DNA from: Nostoc sp. PCC 7107
GTDB taxonomy: Bacteria; Cyanobacteriota; Cyanobacteriia; Cyanobacteriales; Nostocaceae
Assembly (NCBI RefSeq): GCF_000316625.1
Contig: NC_019676.1
Location: 2,622,501 to 2,686,500 of the forward strand
Length of the DNA stretch: 64,000 bases
Direction of reading: 5' to 3'
Positions 18,766 through 27,126 of this stretch are shown piece by piece (the stretch's first letter is position 1; each line of letters starts with the position of its first letter). A model generated the notes under the pieces. It was not told the DNA's origin. It worked only from the letters and a program-made list of their open reading frames with translations, and made no database searches. The position numbers and the translations under genes are program-made.

Positions 18766-20265
18766 TTATTCTTCAGCTAAAATAGCAGGCTTTTTCGCTG
18801 AATTTTCTGGTAATTCTTCAGCAGCGCCAGCAAAGGAACCTTGAGGTTCTTTGAGGAAGAAAGCACACATAAAAGCACAAATTATTGCTGCTATACCCAT
18901 TGTGCTAAATAGGGTTGGTGCATCGGTTAAGCTGAAAATTGTCAGGTAAACTACACCACCAAAATTACCGTAAGCGCCGACGTTACCTGCAATTTGTCCG
19001 GTGGCTTCTTTTTTGATGAGGGGAACAATACCGTAGGTTGCACCGCAGCCAGCTTGGGCAAAGTAGGCACAAAACATAGTGACTGCGATCGCCAGCGGAA
19101 TCGGCCAGTTACCATTAATAAAATGTGCCATCAAATAGCCAACACCAATGCCAGCCGAAATAATTGTCATTGTCCATTTGCGAGAGCCAAATTTATCAGA
19201 AATCACCCCACCACTAGGACGAGAAACTAAGTTTAAAAATGGGTATGTAGCAGCAATCATGCCTGCAACTACGTGTTCTAAACCAAAGGTTTTTTCAAAG
19301 AAAGCTGGCAACATGGAGACCGCTGCTAATTCGGAACCAAAGTTGGTTACGTAAGTAAATTCTAATATCGCAACTTGTCCAAATAGAAAACGCTGTGCCG
19401 GAGTGTAAGTTTTCTTGCCAATTAATAATTCTTTGTTGACTTCGTAAGCTTTATATGTTTGGTAAACAAATAATCCAGCTAATGCTAACCAAACTAAATA
19501 CATTTGGCTGAGAGTTAAAAAGTGAATATTCTTTTGTTCTAAGCGCCAAGCTAATAAACCTAGGGCAAATATCAAACCAAAATTTGAAACTATCATCGCC
19601 CAAAAACTTTTGATGCTGGTAACTTCTAAGGCACCATTTTTCTTGGGTCGTTTGTAAAGTTTGCCAGCAGGTGTATCTTGAACGGTGTTGAAATAAATTA
19701 CACCATAGATAGCGGTAATGATACCAGTAAGCGCGATCGCTAACCGCCAGTTAGAAGCTCCACCAGCCAAAAAGCTAGTAGCCACAGCAAGCATCGGTAA
19801 AGCAAATTCTGCACCAAAAGCCCCAAAATTTCCCCAACCGCCGTAAATACCCTGTGCGCTTCCCATTTCCTTCGGTGGGAACCATTCAGCCACCATACGA
19901 ATACCGACGACGAAGCCGGAACCGACAATTCCCATCAATAAGCGGCTGATGACTAATTGATTAAAATCTTGAGATAAGGCTGTAGCTAGACACGGAACAG
20001 CAGCAGACATCAACAATATCGAATAGGTAATTCTAGGGCCGAAACGGTCTAACAACATCCCAATAATTAGCCGCGCGGGAATTGTTAAAGCTAAGTTGCA
20101 GATTCCTAAAGTTTTAATCTGTTCAGGTGCTAAATGTAATTCCTTGCCAATGGTGGTAGCAAAAGGAGCAAAGTTAAACCAACAAACAAATGTAAGAAAA
20201 AAGGCAAACCAAGTCTGATGTAGGATACGATAACGATCCTTGAATGAAAATAAATTTTTTAACAT
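18766..20265 (-). CDS. nrtP: Nitrate/nitrite permease of the major facilitator family (NNP type)
   Basis: The 499-residue protein has 12 predicted membrane helices and the nitrate-permease signatures: an N-terminal WFAFFLTFVCWFNFAPF helix, LLDRFGPR in the loop between helices 2 and 3, GSGFVVGIRMVAEWFP in helix 4, and AEWFPPKEMGSAQGIYGGWG in the 5-region (nitrate signature). It would carry nitrate and nitrite across the plasma membrane. Many freshwater cyanobacteria use the NrtABCD ABC transporter in this operon position; NrtP is the alternative found in Nostoc punctiforme and marine strains. It lies between nirA and narB, with AGGA upstream of its ATG. Confidence 0.94.
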   Translation of the reverse strand: MLKNLFSFKDRYRILHQTWFAFFLTFVCWFNFAPFATTIGKELHLAPEQIKTLGICNLALTIPARLIIGMLLDRFGPRITYSILLMSAAVPCLATALSQDFNQLVISRLLMGIVGSGFVVGIRMVAEWFPPKEMGSAQGIYGGWGNFGAFGAEFALPMLAVATSFLAGGASNWRLAIALTGIITAIYGVIYFNTVQDTPAGKLYKRPKKNGALEVTSIKSFWAMIVSNFGLIFALGLLAWRLEQKNIHFLTLSQMYLVWLALAGLFVYQTYKAYEVNKELLIGKKTYTPAQRFLFGQVAILEFTYVTNFGSELAAVSMLPAFFEKTFGLEHVVAGMIAATYPFLNLVSRPSGGVISDKFGSRKWTMTIISAGIGVGYLMAHFINGNWPIPLAIAVTMFCAYFAQAGCGATYGIVPLIKKEATGQIAGNVGAYGNFGGVVYLTIFSLTDAPTLFSTMGIAAIICAFMCAFFLKEPQGSFAGAAEELPENSAKKPAILAEE

Positions 20266-20309
20266 TCTAATTTCCTAAATTTTTGGGAGTAGGGAATGGG
20301 AGAAGACAA

Positions 20310-20373
20310 AAGTGTGAAGCATGAAACCTTTCTGCCTTCTGACAAAGAAAATAAATTTTCAGACTTCACACTT
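20310..20373. repeat. Inverted repeat between nirA and nrtP
   Basis: AAGTGTGAAG at 20310-20319 pairs exactly with CTTCACACTT at 20364-20373, which overlaps the nirA stop codon. The arms belong to the ACTTCAC heptamer family found elsewhere in the window. The hairpin may weaken transcription into nrtP or stabilise the nirA messenger. Confidence 0.5.
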
Positions 20374-21947
20374 CAGACTTCAACCAAGGCTTCTTGTTTG
20401 ATATGTGCGCCAAAGTGTTTGATGAGTAGTTCTTGCAATACTGGTTGTAAGTCTTCGCAGGGTATACCTTTAATCGCACAGGTTCCTAAGTGCGCGTCTT
20501 TTCCGACTTTTCCACCCATATAGATATCTACGCCTTCTACTGCTTTGCCATCTTTCCGGGCTTTTGTACCCATTAAGCCGATGTCTGCAACTTGCGGTTG
20601 TCCGCAGGAGTTGGGACAACCTGTCCAGTGAATGCGAACTGGTTGGGTGAAAGTTAAGTCTGCTTCTAAAGCTTGAATGGTAGCTAGAGCGCGGTTTTTG
20701 GTTTCGATGAGGGCGAAATTGCAAAATTGTGCGCCTGTGCAGGAAACTAGCGATCGCTCCAATACTCCAGGATTGATGGAAAATCTTTCTAGTAAGGGTT
20801 CTGCCAAAAATGTTGCTAGGCTACTATCAGAAATATTGGGAATAATGATATTTTGTTCGACTGTTAGTCTAATTTCACCACTACCGTAAACTTCTGCGAG
20901 TCGCGCAATTTCAAACATATCTTCGGCATAAAACCGCCCAACCGGAATATGAAAGCCTACATAGTTGAAGCCTGATTGTTTTTGCTTGTATATACCAATA
21001 TGGTCGCGTTTTTCCCAATCAATTTCGTCTTTAGGCGCGGCAGGTAACAACGATTTACCCAAACGTTGTTCGACTTCTGCACGAAACTTATCTATACCCC
21101 ATTCATCAAGCAGCCACATCAAACGTGATTTTAGGCGGTTAGCGCGTGAGCCATTGTCTCGAAACACTTCTAAAACGGCTCTACATACCGCTACAACATC
21201 TTCTGGGGCAACCCACGCATTTAAGGGAATTGCCGCATCACAACGTTTAGCTGAGAAAAAACCACCCACCAAGATATTAAATCCGAATTGAAGTGCTGAG
21301 TCTTCTTCGTTGTTTCGTAACGCTGGAACGAATGCCAAATCGTTGATTTCAGCGTGAACTGAATTGTCCCGTCCACCTGTGATGGCGATATTGAACTTAC
21401 GAGGTAAGTTACTAAACTCTGGATTTCCTTCACCTTTGTTGGTGAGCATATCTTGAATTTGCTGCACCAAGTCTCGTGTGTCGAACAATTCATCTGCATC
21501 CAGCCCAGCTACAGGATCGCCTGTGATGTTACGCACGTTATCCATTCCAGACTGCACGCTTGTTAAACCAACGGCGTGAAATTTATTGAAGATATCTGGT
21601 AAATCTTCAATTCTAATCCCCCGCAATTGAATATTCTGTCGAGTGGTAATGTCAGCACTACCATCATCGCCATAACGCTGCAATACTTCTGCTAACACGC
21701 GCATTTGGTCGCTGGTAAGAATCCCGTTGGGCATCCGCATCCGCATCATGAATTTACCTGGGGTAACTGGGCGGAAAAACACTCCCAACCACTTCAGCCG
21801 ATGATCTCGGTCGGTTTCGTCCATTGCTTCCCAACCTAGGGCAGCAAATTTTTCAATTTCGGCTTTGACAGCTAGTCCGTCTTTTTCAGCTTTGAATTTT
21901 TCAAACTTATTGAGACTTGTTTTGGTAGTGGTTTCTGTATCTGTCAT
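20373..21947 (-). CDS. nirA: Ferredoxin-nitrite reductase
   Basis: NirA reduces nitrite to ammonium with six electrons from ferredoxin at a coupled siroheme and [4Fe-4S] centre. The 524-residue protein has the four cluster cysteines Cys403, Cys409 (SCTGAQFCNF), Cys444 and Cys448 (TGCPNSCGQ), and the siroheme-binding arginine/lysine segments ADITTRQNIQLRG and GEIRLTVEQN. The family start (FEKFKAEKDGL) is near residue 15. It is the first gene of the nirA-nrtP-narB operon. An NtcA promoter lies about 300 bases upstream, giving a long leader. The C-terminus is ordinary, without a ferredoxin extension. Confidence 0.97.
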   Translation of the reverse strand: MTDTETTTKTSLNKFEKFKAEKDGLAVKAEIEKFAALGWEAMDETDRDHRLKWLGVFFRPVTPGKFMMRMRMPNGILTSDQMRVLAEVLQRYGDDGSADITTRQNIQLRGIRIEDLPDIFNKFHAVGLTSVQSGMDNVRNITGDPVAGLDADELFDTRDLVQQIQDMLTNKGEGNPEFSNLPRKFNIAITGGRDNSVHAEINDLAFVPALRNNEEDSALQFGFNILVGGFFSAKRCDAAIPLNAWVAPEDVVAVCRAVLEVFRDNGSRANRLKSRLMWLLDEWGIDKFRAEVEQRLGKSLLPAAPKDEIDWEKRDHIGIYKQKQSGFNYVGFHIPVGRFYAEDMFEIARLAEVYGSGEIRLTVEQNIIIPNISDSSLATFLAEPLLERFSINPGVLERSLVSCTGAQFCNFALIETKNRALATIQALEADLTFTQPVRIHWTGCPNSCGQPQVADIGLMGTKARKDGKAVEGVDIYMGGKVGKDAHLGTCAIKGIPCEDLQPVLQELLIKHFGAHIKQEALVEV

Positions 21948-22243
21948 GAGCTAACTCTCATTATTGCTAATTCAGTGGTGGTAGTTAACCAATATCAATC
22001 AACCCGTAATTTAGATTTTGGTTTTACGAGTTTTAGCGACTTTAAATTGAATATTTATCTATTGCTAATTTTTAAGTGTGTTCTCAGGTGGTGTATCTGA
22101 TAGTTAATTGACAAACAAGAGTCTGTCTTTAACTAACTGAACGCGATTTTTTCAGTTCTGAGAGCAGATTTGGAATCTTTTATATTGGGGAAGTTCACCA
22201 AGTAAACACAACCATTGTTTATGTAACAATTTCGATACTTTTA

Positions 22244-22285
22244 AGGTTAGAGTTAGAGCTCTGCTAAAATCGTATAAATAGCTAC
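22244..22285 (-). promoter_or_regulatory. NtcA-activated promoter of the nirA operon
   Basis: On the minus strand GTAGCTATTTATAC (22285-22272) is an exact GTAN8TAC NtcA site. It is followed, after exactly 22 bases, by TAACCT (22249-22244), matching the TAN3T -10 box of the classic cyanobacterial NtcA-dependent promoter. Transcription would start near 22237 and leave a leader of about 290 nt before nirA. NtcA senses 2-oxoglutarate and switches the operon on when ammonium is scarce. A six-residue upstream frame (ATG at 22215 to TGA at 22195) lies early in the leader. Confidence 0.85.
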
Positions 22286-22491
22286 AAAATATGAGTGTAA
22301 TTGCTAATTAAGAATGGGATCAATGCGTTTTCTGCATTACACTGAGCAAATGAGTGATGCAAAACCATTGATTGATTACACAAGCATGAATAAAAAATTT
22401 TAGATTTTATGCCGAGAGTAAAGCCTATACCACCCAATAACCGTAGAGTAGGCGATCGCTGTTATTCTAATTACAAATAATTTCCACAACT

Positions 22492-22914
22492 ATGAAACGT
22501 CGTGATTTTATCAATTGGGTTGGTTTAGGTTTGATAGCTAGTAGCCTACCAGTGGCTATCGCTGCCTGTAATTCTGAGAAAAGTACATCAACATCTGCAA
22601 CATCGACAGATTGGCAAAAGGTCGGTACTACCAAAGATCTAGACCAAAAAGGTCAACTTTTGGTCAAAAGCTCCCCTGTCGGCAATGTGTTAGTAGTTGG
22701 TACATCTCAAGCCGGCAATTTAATTGCTGTTGATCCTACCTGCACTCATAAAGGTTGCACCGTAGATTGGAAAGCTGACGCAAAAAAATTTGCCTGTCCC
22801 TGTCACCGTGCAGAATATGGCACTGATGGTCAAGTGCAGAAAGGCCCGGCTGAAAAATCACTCAAAACTTACACCGCTAAAATTGAAGGCGATGCAATTT
22901 TAGTTAAGGGTTAA
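22492..22914 (+). CDS. Rieske [2Fe-2S] protein with twin-arginine-type leader
   Basis: The 140-residue protein starts MKRRDFINWVGLGLIASSLPV, a short twin-arginine leader, followed by a cysteine in AIAAC that could be a lipoprotein anchor. The cluster motifs CTHKGC and CPCHRAEYG are both intact. It is thus a small periplasmic or lumenal Rieske protein, but only distantly like PetC of the cytochrome b6f complex (no long N-terminal membrane helix region or usual length of about 180). It is transcribed divergently from nirA and is 34 bases upstream of the HEAT-repeat gene, so the two are probably one unit. Its electron partner is unknown. Confidence 0.9.
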   Translation: MKRRDFINWVGLGLIASSLPVAIAACNSEKSTSTSATSTDWQKVGTTKDLDQKGQLLVKSSPVGNVLVVGTSQAGNLIAVDPTCTHKGCTVDWKADAKKFACPCHRAEYGTDGQVQKGPAEKSLKTYTAKIEGDAILVKG

Positions 22915-22948
22915 CTGAAGTATTCAGATTTCAGGCTTCATACTTTTT

Positions 22949-24139
22949 ATGGAAAGTAATATCAACCAGCTTTTGATGCAGGCGCAGACAGCGTATGATG
23001 GCGCTAACTGGTCATTGCTGATTCAATATCTGCAACAGTTGATTTTGGTCAAGGATGATCAACATTCAGAATATTTGCTGAAATTAGCACTTCCTATTTT
23101 AGAAATGGGAGATTTTCAGGAACGCTGGGAGATTACCAAGGTGTTGCTTCGCTTGGGAAATATTGCCATTCCCCCACTGATTGAGATTTTAGAAGATACA
23201 GAAGCCGAGGAAGAATTGCGCTGGTATGCGGCGCGGACTTTGGGGGAGTTTCAACATCCAGAGGCGATCGCACCTTTGGTAGAATTGCTCAGAACTAGCG
23301 ATGATGAAGAATTAAAAGCGATCGCTGCTACAGCACTAGGACAAATGGGGAGTTTAGCAATTACTCAACTCTCTGAACTATTAAAACAAGATGATACCAG
23401 ACTTTTGGCAGTGCGATCGCTGGCTTATATCCGCACTCCAGAGACCATTTCACCGCTGTTGACAGTGGTACAAGATACTGAAGTTGCAGTCCGCGCCACC
23501 GCCCTAGAAGCCCTCAGCAGTTTCCATGATCAACGTGTACCACCTGTACTAATCAAAGCTTTAGATGATGTGGTGGCGACAATTAGACGCATCGCCGTAC
23601 TAGGTTTAAGTTTCCGTCCCGATTTAAATGTGGAATTAGATTTAGTCACCAAACTACGAACCAAGCTTTATGACTTCAATATAGATGTTTGTAGTGCTAC
23701 AGCCGTCGCCCTTTCTCGCCTTGGTGGTGATGAGGCTACCCAACATTTATTTTCCGTACTGATGTCTCCCCAGACACCCATAACCTTACAACTAGAAGTT
23801 ATTCGCGCTTTAGTTTGGGTAGGTACACCCTCTGGTTTGGAATATTTACAACAGGTGTTAACCCAAACTCAATCAGAAATTTTGTGTCAGGAAATTGTCA
23901 CAGTTTTGGGAAGAGTAGAAAAACCAGAATTAGTTACAACCGCTACAGAAATTTTATTAGAATTGTTAAACTCACATCATCCAGCCAAAGAAATTGCCTA
24001 TATCAAAAGTGCGATCGCCTTATCTTTAGGACAGTTAGGTAATCAACAAGCTATCCCATCACTAACTACTTTATTACAAGACCCAAACGAACAGGTAAGA
24101 TTACACGCGATCGCTGCACTCAAAAAACTCGCACCATAA
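22949..24139 (+). CDS. HEAT-repeat protein, probable NirB-type nitrite reductase accessory protein
   Basis: The 396-residue protein is an array of HEAT/PBS-lyase-type repeats (for example RWYAARTLGEFQHPEAIAPL, KAIAATALGQMGS, RLLAVRSLAYIRTPETISPL, VRLHAIAALKKL). Such repeats make protein-protein contacts and occur in phycobilin lyases such as CpcE. In Anabaena PCC 7120 a gene called nirB next to nirA is needed for full nitrite reductase activity and, as I recall, is of this type; it is unrelated to the NADH-nitrite reductase NirB. The position here, divergent from nirA, supports that role. It may also simply be a scaffold protein of unknown partner. Several HIP1 sites lie in the gene. Confidence 0.75.
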   Translation: MESNINQLLMQAQTAYDGANWSLLIQYLQQLILVKDDQHSEYLLKLALPILEMGDFQERWEITKVLLRLGNIAIPPLIEILEDTEAEEELRWYAARTLGEFQHPEAIAPLVELLRTSDDEELKAIAATALGQMGSLAITQLSELLKQDDTRLLAVRSLAYIRTPETISPLLTVVQDTEVAVRATALEALSSFHDQRVPPVLIKALDDVVATIRRIAVLGLSFRPDLNVELDLVTKLRTKLYDFNIDVCSATAVALSRLGGDEATQHLFSVLMSPQTPITLQLEVIRALVWVGTPSGLEYLQQVLTQTQSEILCQEIVTVLGRVEKPELVTTATEILLELLNSHHPAKEIAYIKSAIALSLGQLGNQQAIPSLTTLLQDPNEQVRLHAIAALKKLAP

Positions 24140-24195
24140 TTTATCCCATCCAGTTTTGATTAAAATTAAATTAATCCTCGATTCTTATAGCTTTT

Positions 24196-24774
24196 ATGAG
24201 TATCTCCACAGCTAAACGCTTCACCATATTTGAATATCACCGTTTAACTGAACTCGGCTTTTTTGCAGAAAATGACCGCGTTGAGTTAATCAAAGGACAA
24301 ATCATTGAAATGGCTGCGAAAGGTACACCACATTCTGTTTGTGAAACTCTTTTATTTAGAGAAGTGATTAAGCTTTTAGATAATCGTGCTTTGGCGAGGA
24401 GTCAGCAGCCCATCATCATAAATGATTACAGTGAACCCGAACCAGATTTAGTAATTGTTCGTAATGTAGATGATGATTATCTTTCCGCACATCCTAGCCC
24501 ATCTGATGTTTTACTGCTGATTGAGGTGTCTGATTCCTCTTTGAAATACGACCAAGAAACAAAATTATCTATCTATGCTGAACAGCTTATTCCCGATTAT
24601 TGGATATTTAATTTAGTAGATAATTTCTTGGAGTGCTACAGTGAACCTTATCAAAGCTCACATGGCCAATTTGGTTATCGTCGCAAACTCATATTTCTAC
24701 CAAATGAATCAGTCAATCTACCATGCTTCAATGATTTAGTTTTAGATTTATCTAAAGTATTCCCAGGTGTGTAA
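24196..24774 (+). CDS. Uma2-family (DUF820) putative nuclease
   Basis: The 192-residue protein has the Uma2 restriction-endonuclease-like fold marks: FTIFEYHRLTELGFF at the start, RVELIKGQI, then Asp in EPDLVIV, Glu in LLLIEVSDSSLKYD and Lys in TKLSIYAE. These give a PD-(D/E)XK-like site. Uma2 genes are expanded in cyanobacteria and their substrates are unknown. It is 57 bases after the HEAT gene but probably not functionally linked. Another family member is at 33401-33970. Confidence 0.88.
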   Translation: MSISTAKRFTIFEYHRLTELGFFAENDRVELIKGQIIEMAAKGTPHSVCETLLFREVIKLLDNRALARSQQPIIINDYSEPEPDLVIVRNVDDDYLSAHPSPSDVLLLIEVSDSSLKYDQETKLSIYAEQLIPDYWIFNLVDNFLECYSEPYQSSHGQFGYRRKLIFLPNESVNLPCFNDLVLDLSKVFPGV

Positions 24775-24797
24775 TTTATTTAAAATCTACATAAATT

Positions 24798-25499
24798 ATG
24801 AGTGCTGATCCAGTTTGGTGCTTGTTTAGAATAGAGCCTTCAGATGTACTCAAATTCTCTAAAGTTTTTAATCAAGCTGTAGAGCGATCGCAAATTGCAC
24901 ATCAGTTACAAAATTATCTTAAAATCAGAACTAAAATTATTAATCAGCTACCTTTCCAAACACTAGATGAATCGAATATTTATTTTCCTGATTGTCTGAT
25001 TGAAAGACAGCAAAATCCTGATGTGTTCGACTGGGAAGATTTACATCAAACTTACCATCTTTTTTTTCCAAAAGAATTTGTAGAAATGTTTGATACTCTG
25101 TTTGTAGGCGATACTCCAATTATTACTCAAAGAATTAGTCAAGCCCAACTAGAATTAATCGTAACTAATCGTGTATGTGCAACAGAAATGTTATGGGGCG
25201 GTTTAGGTTGGAAACGTGCAAGTAAACTTCCTGGCTATTTAGGAAATATGTTTGTAACACCAGAAAATACAGCAAATATTTTAGCAATTATAGAAGAAGT
25301 TTTTGCAGAAATAAGTGCTGATGAATTTATTCAAGGAGCGAAGTCAATCGGATTCAGAGGAAACTGTAATGAAGATGATGCAGAAACACTTCAATTAATC
25401 ATTCTGTCTTGTTTTCATACTGTTTTACAGGAAGGAAATGGGCTTCTATCTTTGAGCCATCCACATATAGGTATTATGCCATTTCCTGAAAATTATTAA
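24798..25499 (+). CDS. Hypothetical protein of 233 residues
   Basis: I do not recognise a family. The protein is soluble, has no signal peptide, and has a mixed alpha/beta look. Noticeable segments are FYPDCLIERQQNP-like residues near 65, FDWEDLHQTYHLFFPKEFVEMFDTLF, TEMLWGGLGWKRASKLPGYLGNMF and a C-terminal SLSHPHIGIMPFPENY. It lies 23 bases after the Uma2 gene on the same strand and may share its transcript. Length, codon use and a HIP1 site near 24889 support a real gene. Confidence 0.7.
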   Translation: MSADPVWCLFRIEPSDVLKFSKVFNQAVERSQIAHQLQNYLKIRTKIINQLPFQTLDESNIYFPDCLIERQQNPDVFDWEDLHQTYHLFFPKEFVEMFDTLFVGDTPIITQRISQAQLELIVTNRVCATEMLWGGLGWKRASKLPGYLGNMFVTPENTANILAIIEEVFAEISADEFIQGAKSIGFRGNCNEDDAETLQLIILSCFHTVLQEGNGLLSLSHPHIGIMPFPENY

Positions 25500-25539
25500 C
25501 CGACCTATTGCATAAATTAGACCATGTCCAATCAATAAC

Positions 25540-25570
25540 TCTCCTCGCCTCCGCGCCTCTGCGTGAAAAA
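25540..25570. repeat. Dispersed intergenic repeat (CCTCCGCGCCTCTGCGTG)
   Basis: A short GC-rich motif between converging genes, related to the sequence at 15580-15600. This type is scattered through Nostocales genomes; no function is known. Confidence 0.45.
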
Positions 25571-25579
25571 ATCTTCTCC

Positions 25580-26971
25580 TCATAAAATCAAACTTTGCAT
25601 CACTTGTTGTAAATCATTCGTAAAATCAGCAACCGCTTGCTTTGCACCTGCACGACTTTCTTTATATGCCGAATAATGCTCAGATATAGATAGCGGCTGA
25701 CCGATAGTAATTTTAACTTTTTGCTTGCCTAATTGCGGACGCTGAAAGTATTTATCACCTTTAATTTTGGCAATCATTTGCGATAAAATTAAAGTTGTTT
25801 CGGCAAACCTTTCAACTGAGGGTTTCGCTTTAATATAATTACCAGAAACTGCCACAAAACTTTCTACTAATCTCATGTGCCACATTCTCGCAGTCGCTTC
25901 TTCCGCAACGCGATCGCCTAAAGCTATCTCCACAGATGACAATGCTTTGATATCCTTAAAATCTTCCCTAAATATATAATTCCAACCAGCTTGTTCTACC
26001 CGCCGACAACGGTCTGTTAAAGTACCTTTTGGTTGCAAGTTAAAATACTGTTCAGATATTTGTAATGCCGCATTTAATAAAGCTTGTAACCGCACTGCTA
26101 AGGCTTCATTTCTATCTTTAATTTCCGCGACAGTTTGAGCATCCGCCAACTTTTGATGATAAAACCGCGTGTAAAATTGCTCCATCAAAGTTAATAAATG
26201 CTCTGCTAAACCTAATAATCGCGGATAAAGTAACTCCATTGAAGCAATATTATCGATTTTTCCCGCATTCACAGGCAAACCACTAGCCGCTTCTAAATCA
26301 CTTAATAATTGCGCGATCGCACTCCAAGGGGCAGCAGTATAACTATATTTCAGCCCAACTGGTACAATTAAAACCTGTTCCGAGCGTCCGGCTTTTTGTA
26401 AGTCTTCTGCACACCAAAAGCCTAACTGGGCAATACCAGGTTCTAATGGACTCATAATTTCAGATAATCCATTTGTCGCACCTTCTGGCGCAGCAGCCAT
26501 TGGGAATTTACCATTAGCAAACAAATCACGCGCTGAACGCAACCCTGTCCAGTCAGCCTTACCGCGTTGGATAGGAGTTCCACCCAACCGCGAAGCTACC
26601 CAGCCTGCATATTCACCTGCCCAGAGAGGAATGCCGCGATCGTAGATAAAATGAGCATGAATGGTCGATTGTAATGTTATACCCTGTTCTCGCGCGACCT
26701 TCGGCACAAGTTGAGACAGTAAGTAGCCCAAACAAAAGGGATCATCTGTTTTAGGATGACGAAACGCCAACAAAAAGCGCACCTTTCCCCCTTGAAACTG
26801 ACGATAAAGATCCGCCAAAATCTCAACATTGTCTGCTTCTATTTGGGAAATAGCAGTTCGCCATTGTATCCAACTAGGTAAAAACGTGTGAACAACTCGC
26901 AAAAACAAGGGATTAAACGCTGGCTGAATAAATTCTAGAGGTGGTTGCGCTTGATAAATTACGTCTGACAA
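25580..26971 (-). CDS. PlsC-type acyltransferase family protein
   Basis: The protein (463 residues from a TTG start) carries the glycerolipid acyltransferase marks HPKTDD (HX4D) in LLAFRHPKTDDPFCLG and APEGATNG, the substrate-binding EGT-like motif, with RGKADWTGLRSARDLF between them. It probably transfers an acyl group in membrane-lipid synthesis, but its large C-terminal half (helical, residues about 270-463) is unlike plain PlsC and its substrate is unknown. The open frame extends 29 codons upstream, but that part is low-complexity. The TTG at 26971 has AGGAG at good distance, so I place the start there. Confidence 0.82.
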   Translation of the reverse strand: MSDVIYQAQPPLEFIQPAFNPLFLRVVHTFLPSWIQWRTAISQIEADNVEILADLYRQFQGGKVRFLLAFRHPKTDDPFCLGYLLSQLVPKVAREQGITLQSTIHAHFIYDRGIPLWAGEYAGWVASRLGGTPIQRGKADWTGLRSARDLFANGKFPMAAAPEGATNGLSEIMSPLEPGIAQLGFWCAEDLQKAGRSEQVLIVPVGLKYSYTAAPWSAIAQLLSDLEAASGLPVNAGKIDNIASMELLYPRLLGLAEHLLTLMEQFYTRFYHQKLADAQTVAEIKDRNEALAVRLQALLNAALQISEQYFNLQPKGTLTDRCRRVEQAGWNYIFREDFKDIKALSSVEIALGDRVAEEATARMWHMRLVESFVAVSGNYIKAKPSVERFAETTLILSQMIAKIKGDKYFQRPQLGKQKVKITIGQPLSISEHYSAYKESRAGAKQAVADFTNDLQQVMQSLIL

Positions 26972-27126
26972 GGTAAGTTTCTCCTGAAGTATAAGGAAGA
27001 GGAAACGGGGCAGGGGAGAGGGAGCAAGGGGGAAAATATAACAAATGACCAATGACAATTGACCATTGACTAACCACTTTATACTTCATACTTGAAAAGA
27101 TTTGGAATTTGGAAAGGGATTAAACG

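Noticed and set aside
22215-22260. GTAACAATTTCGATAC (22223-22238) as a second NtcA site upstream of nirA
   Set aside because: The half-sites are 10 bases apart rather than 8, so it does not fit the NtcA consensus.
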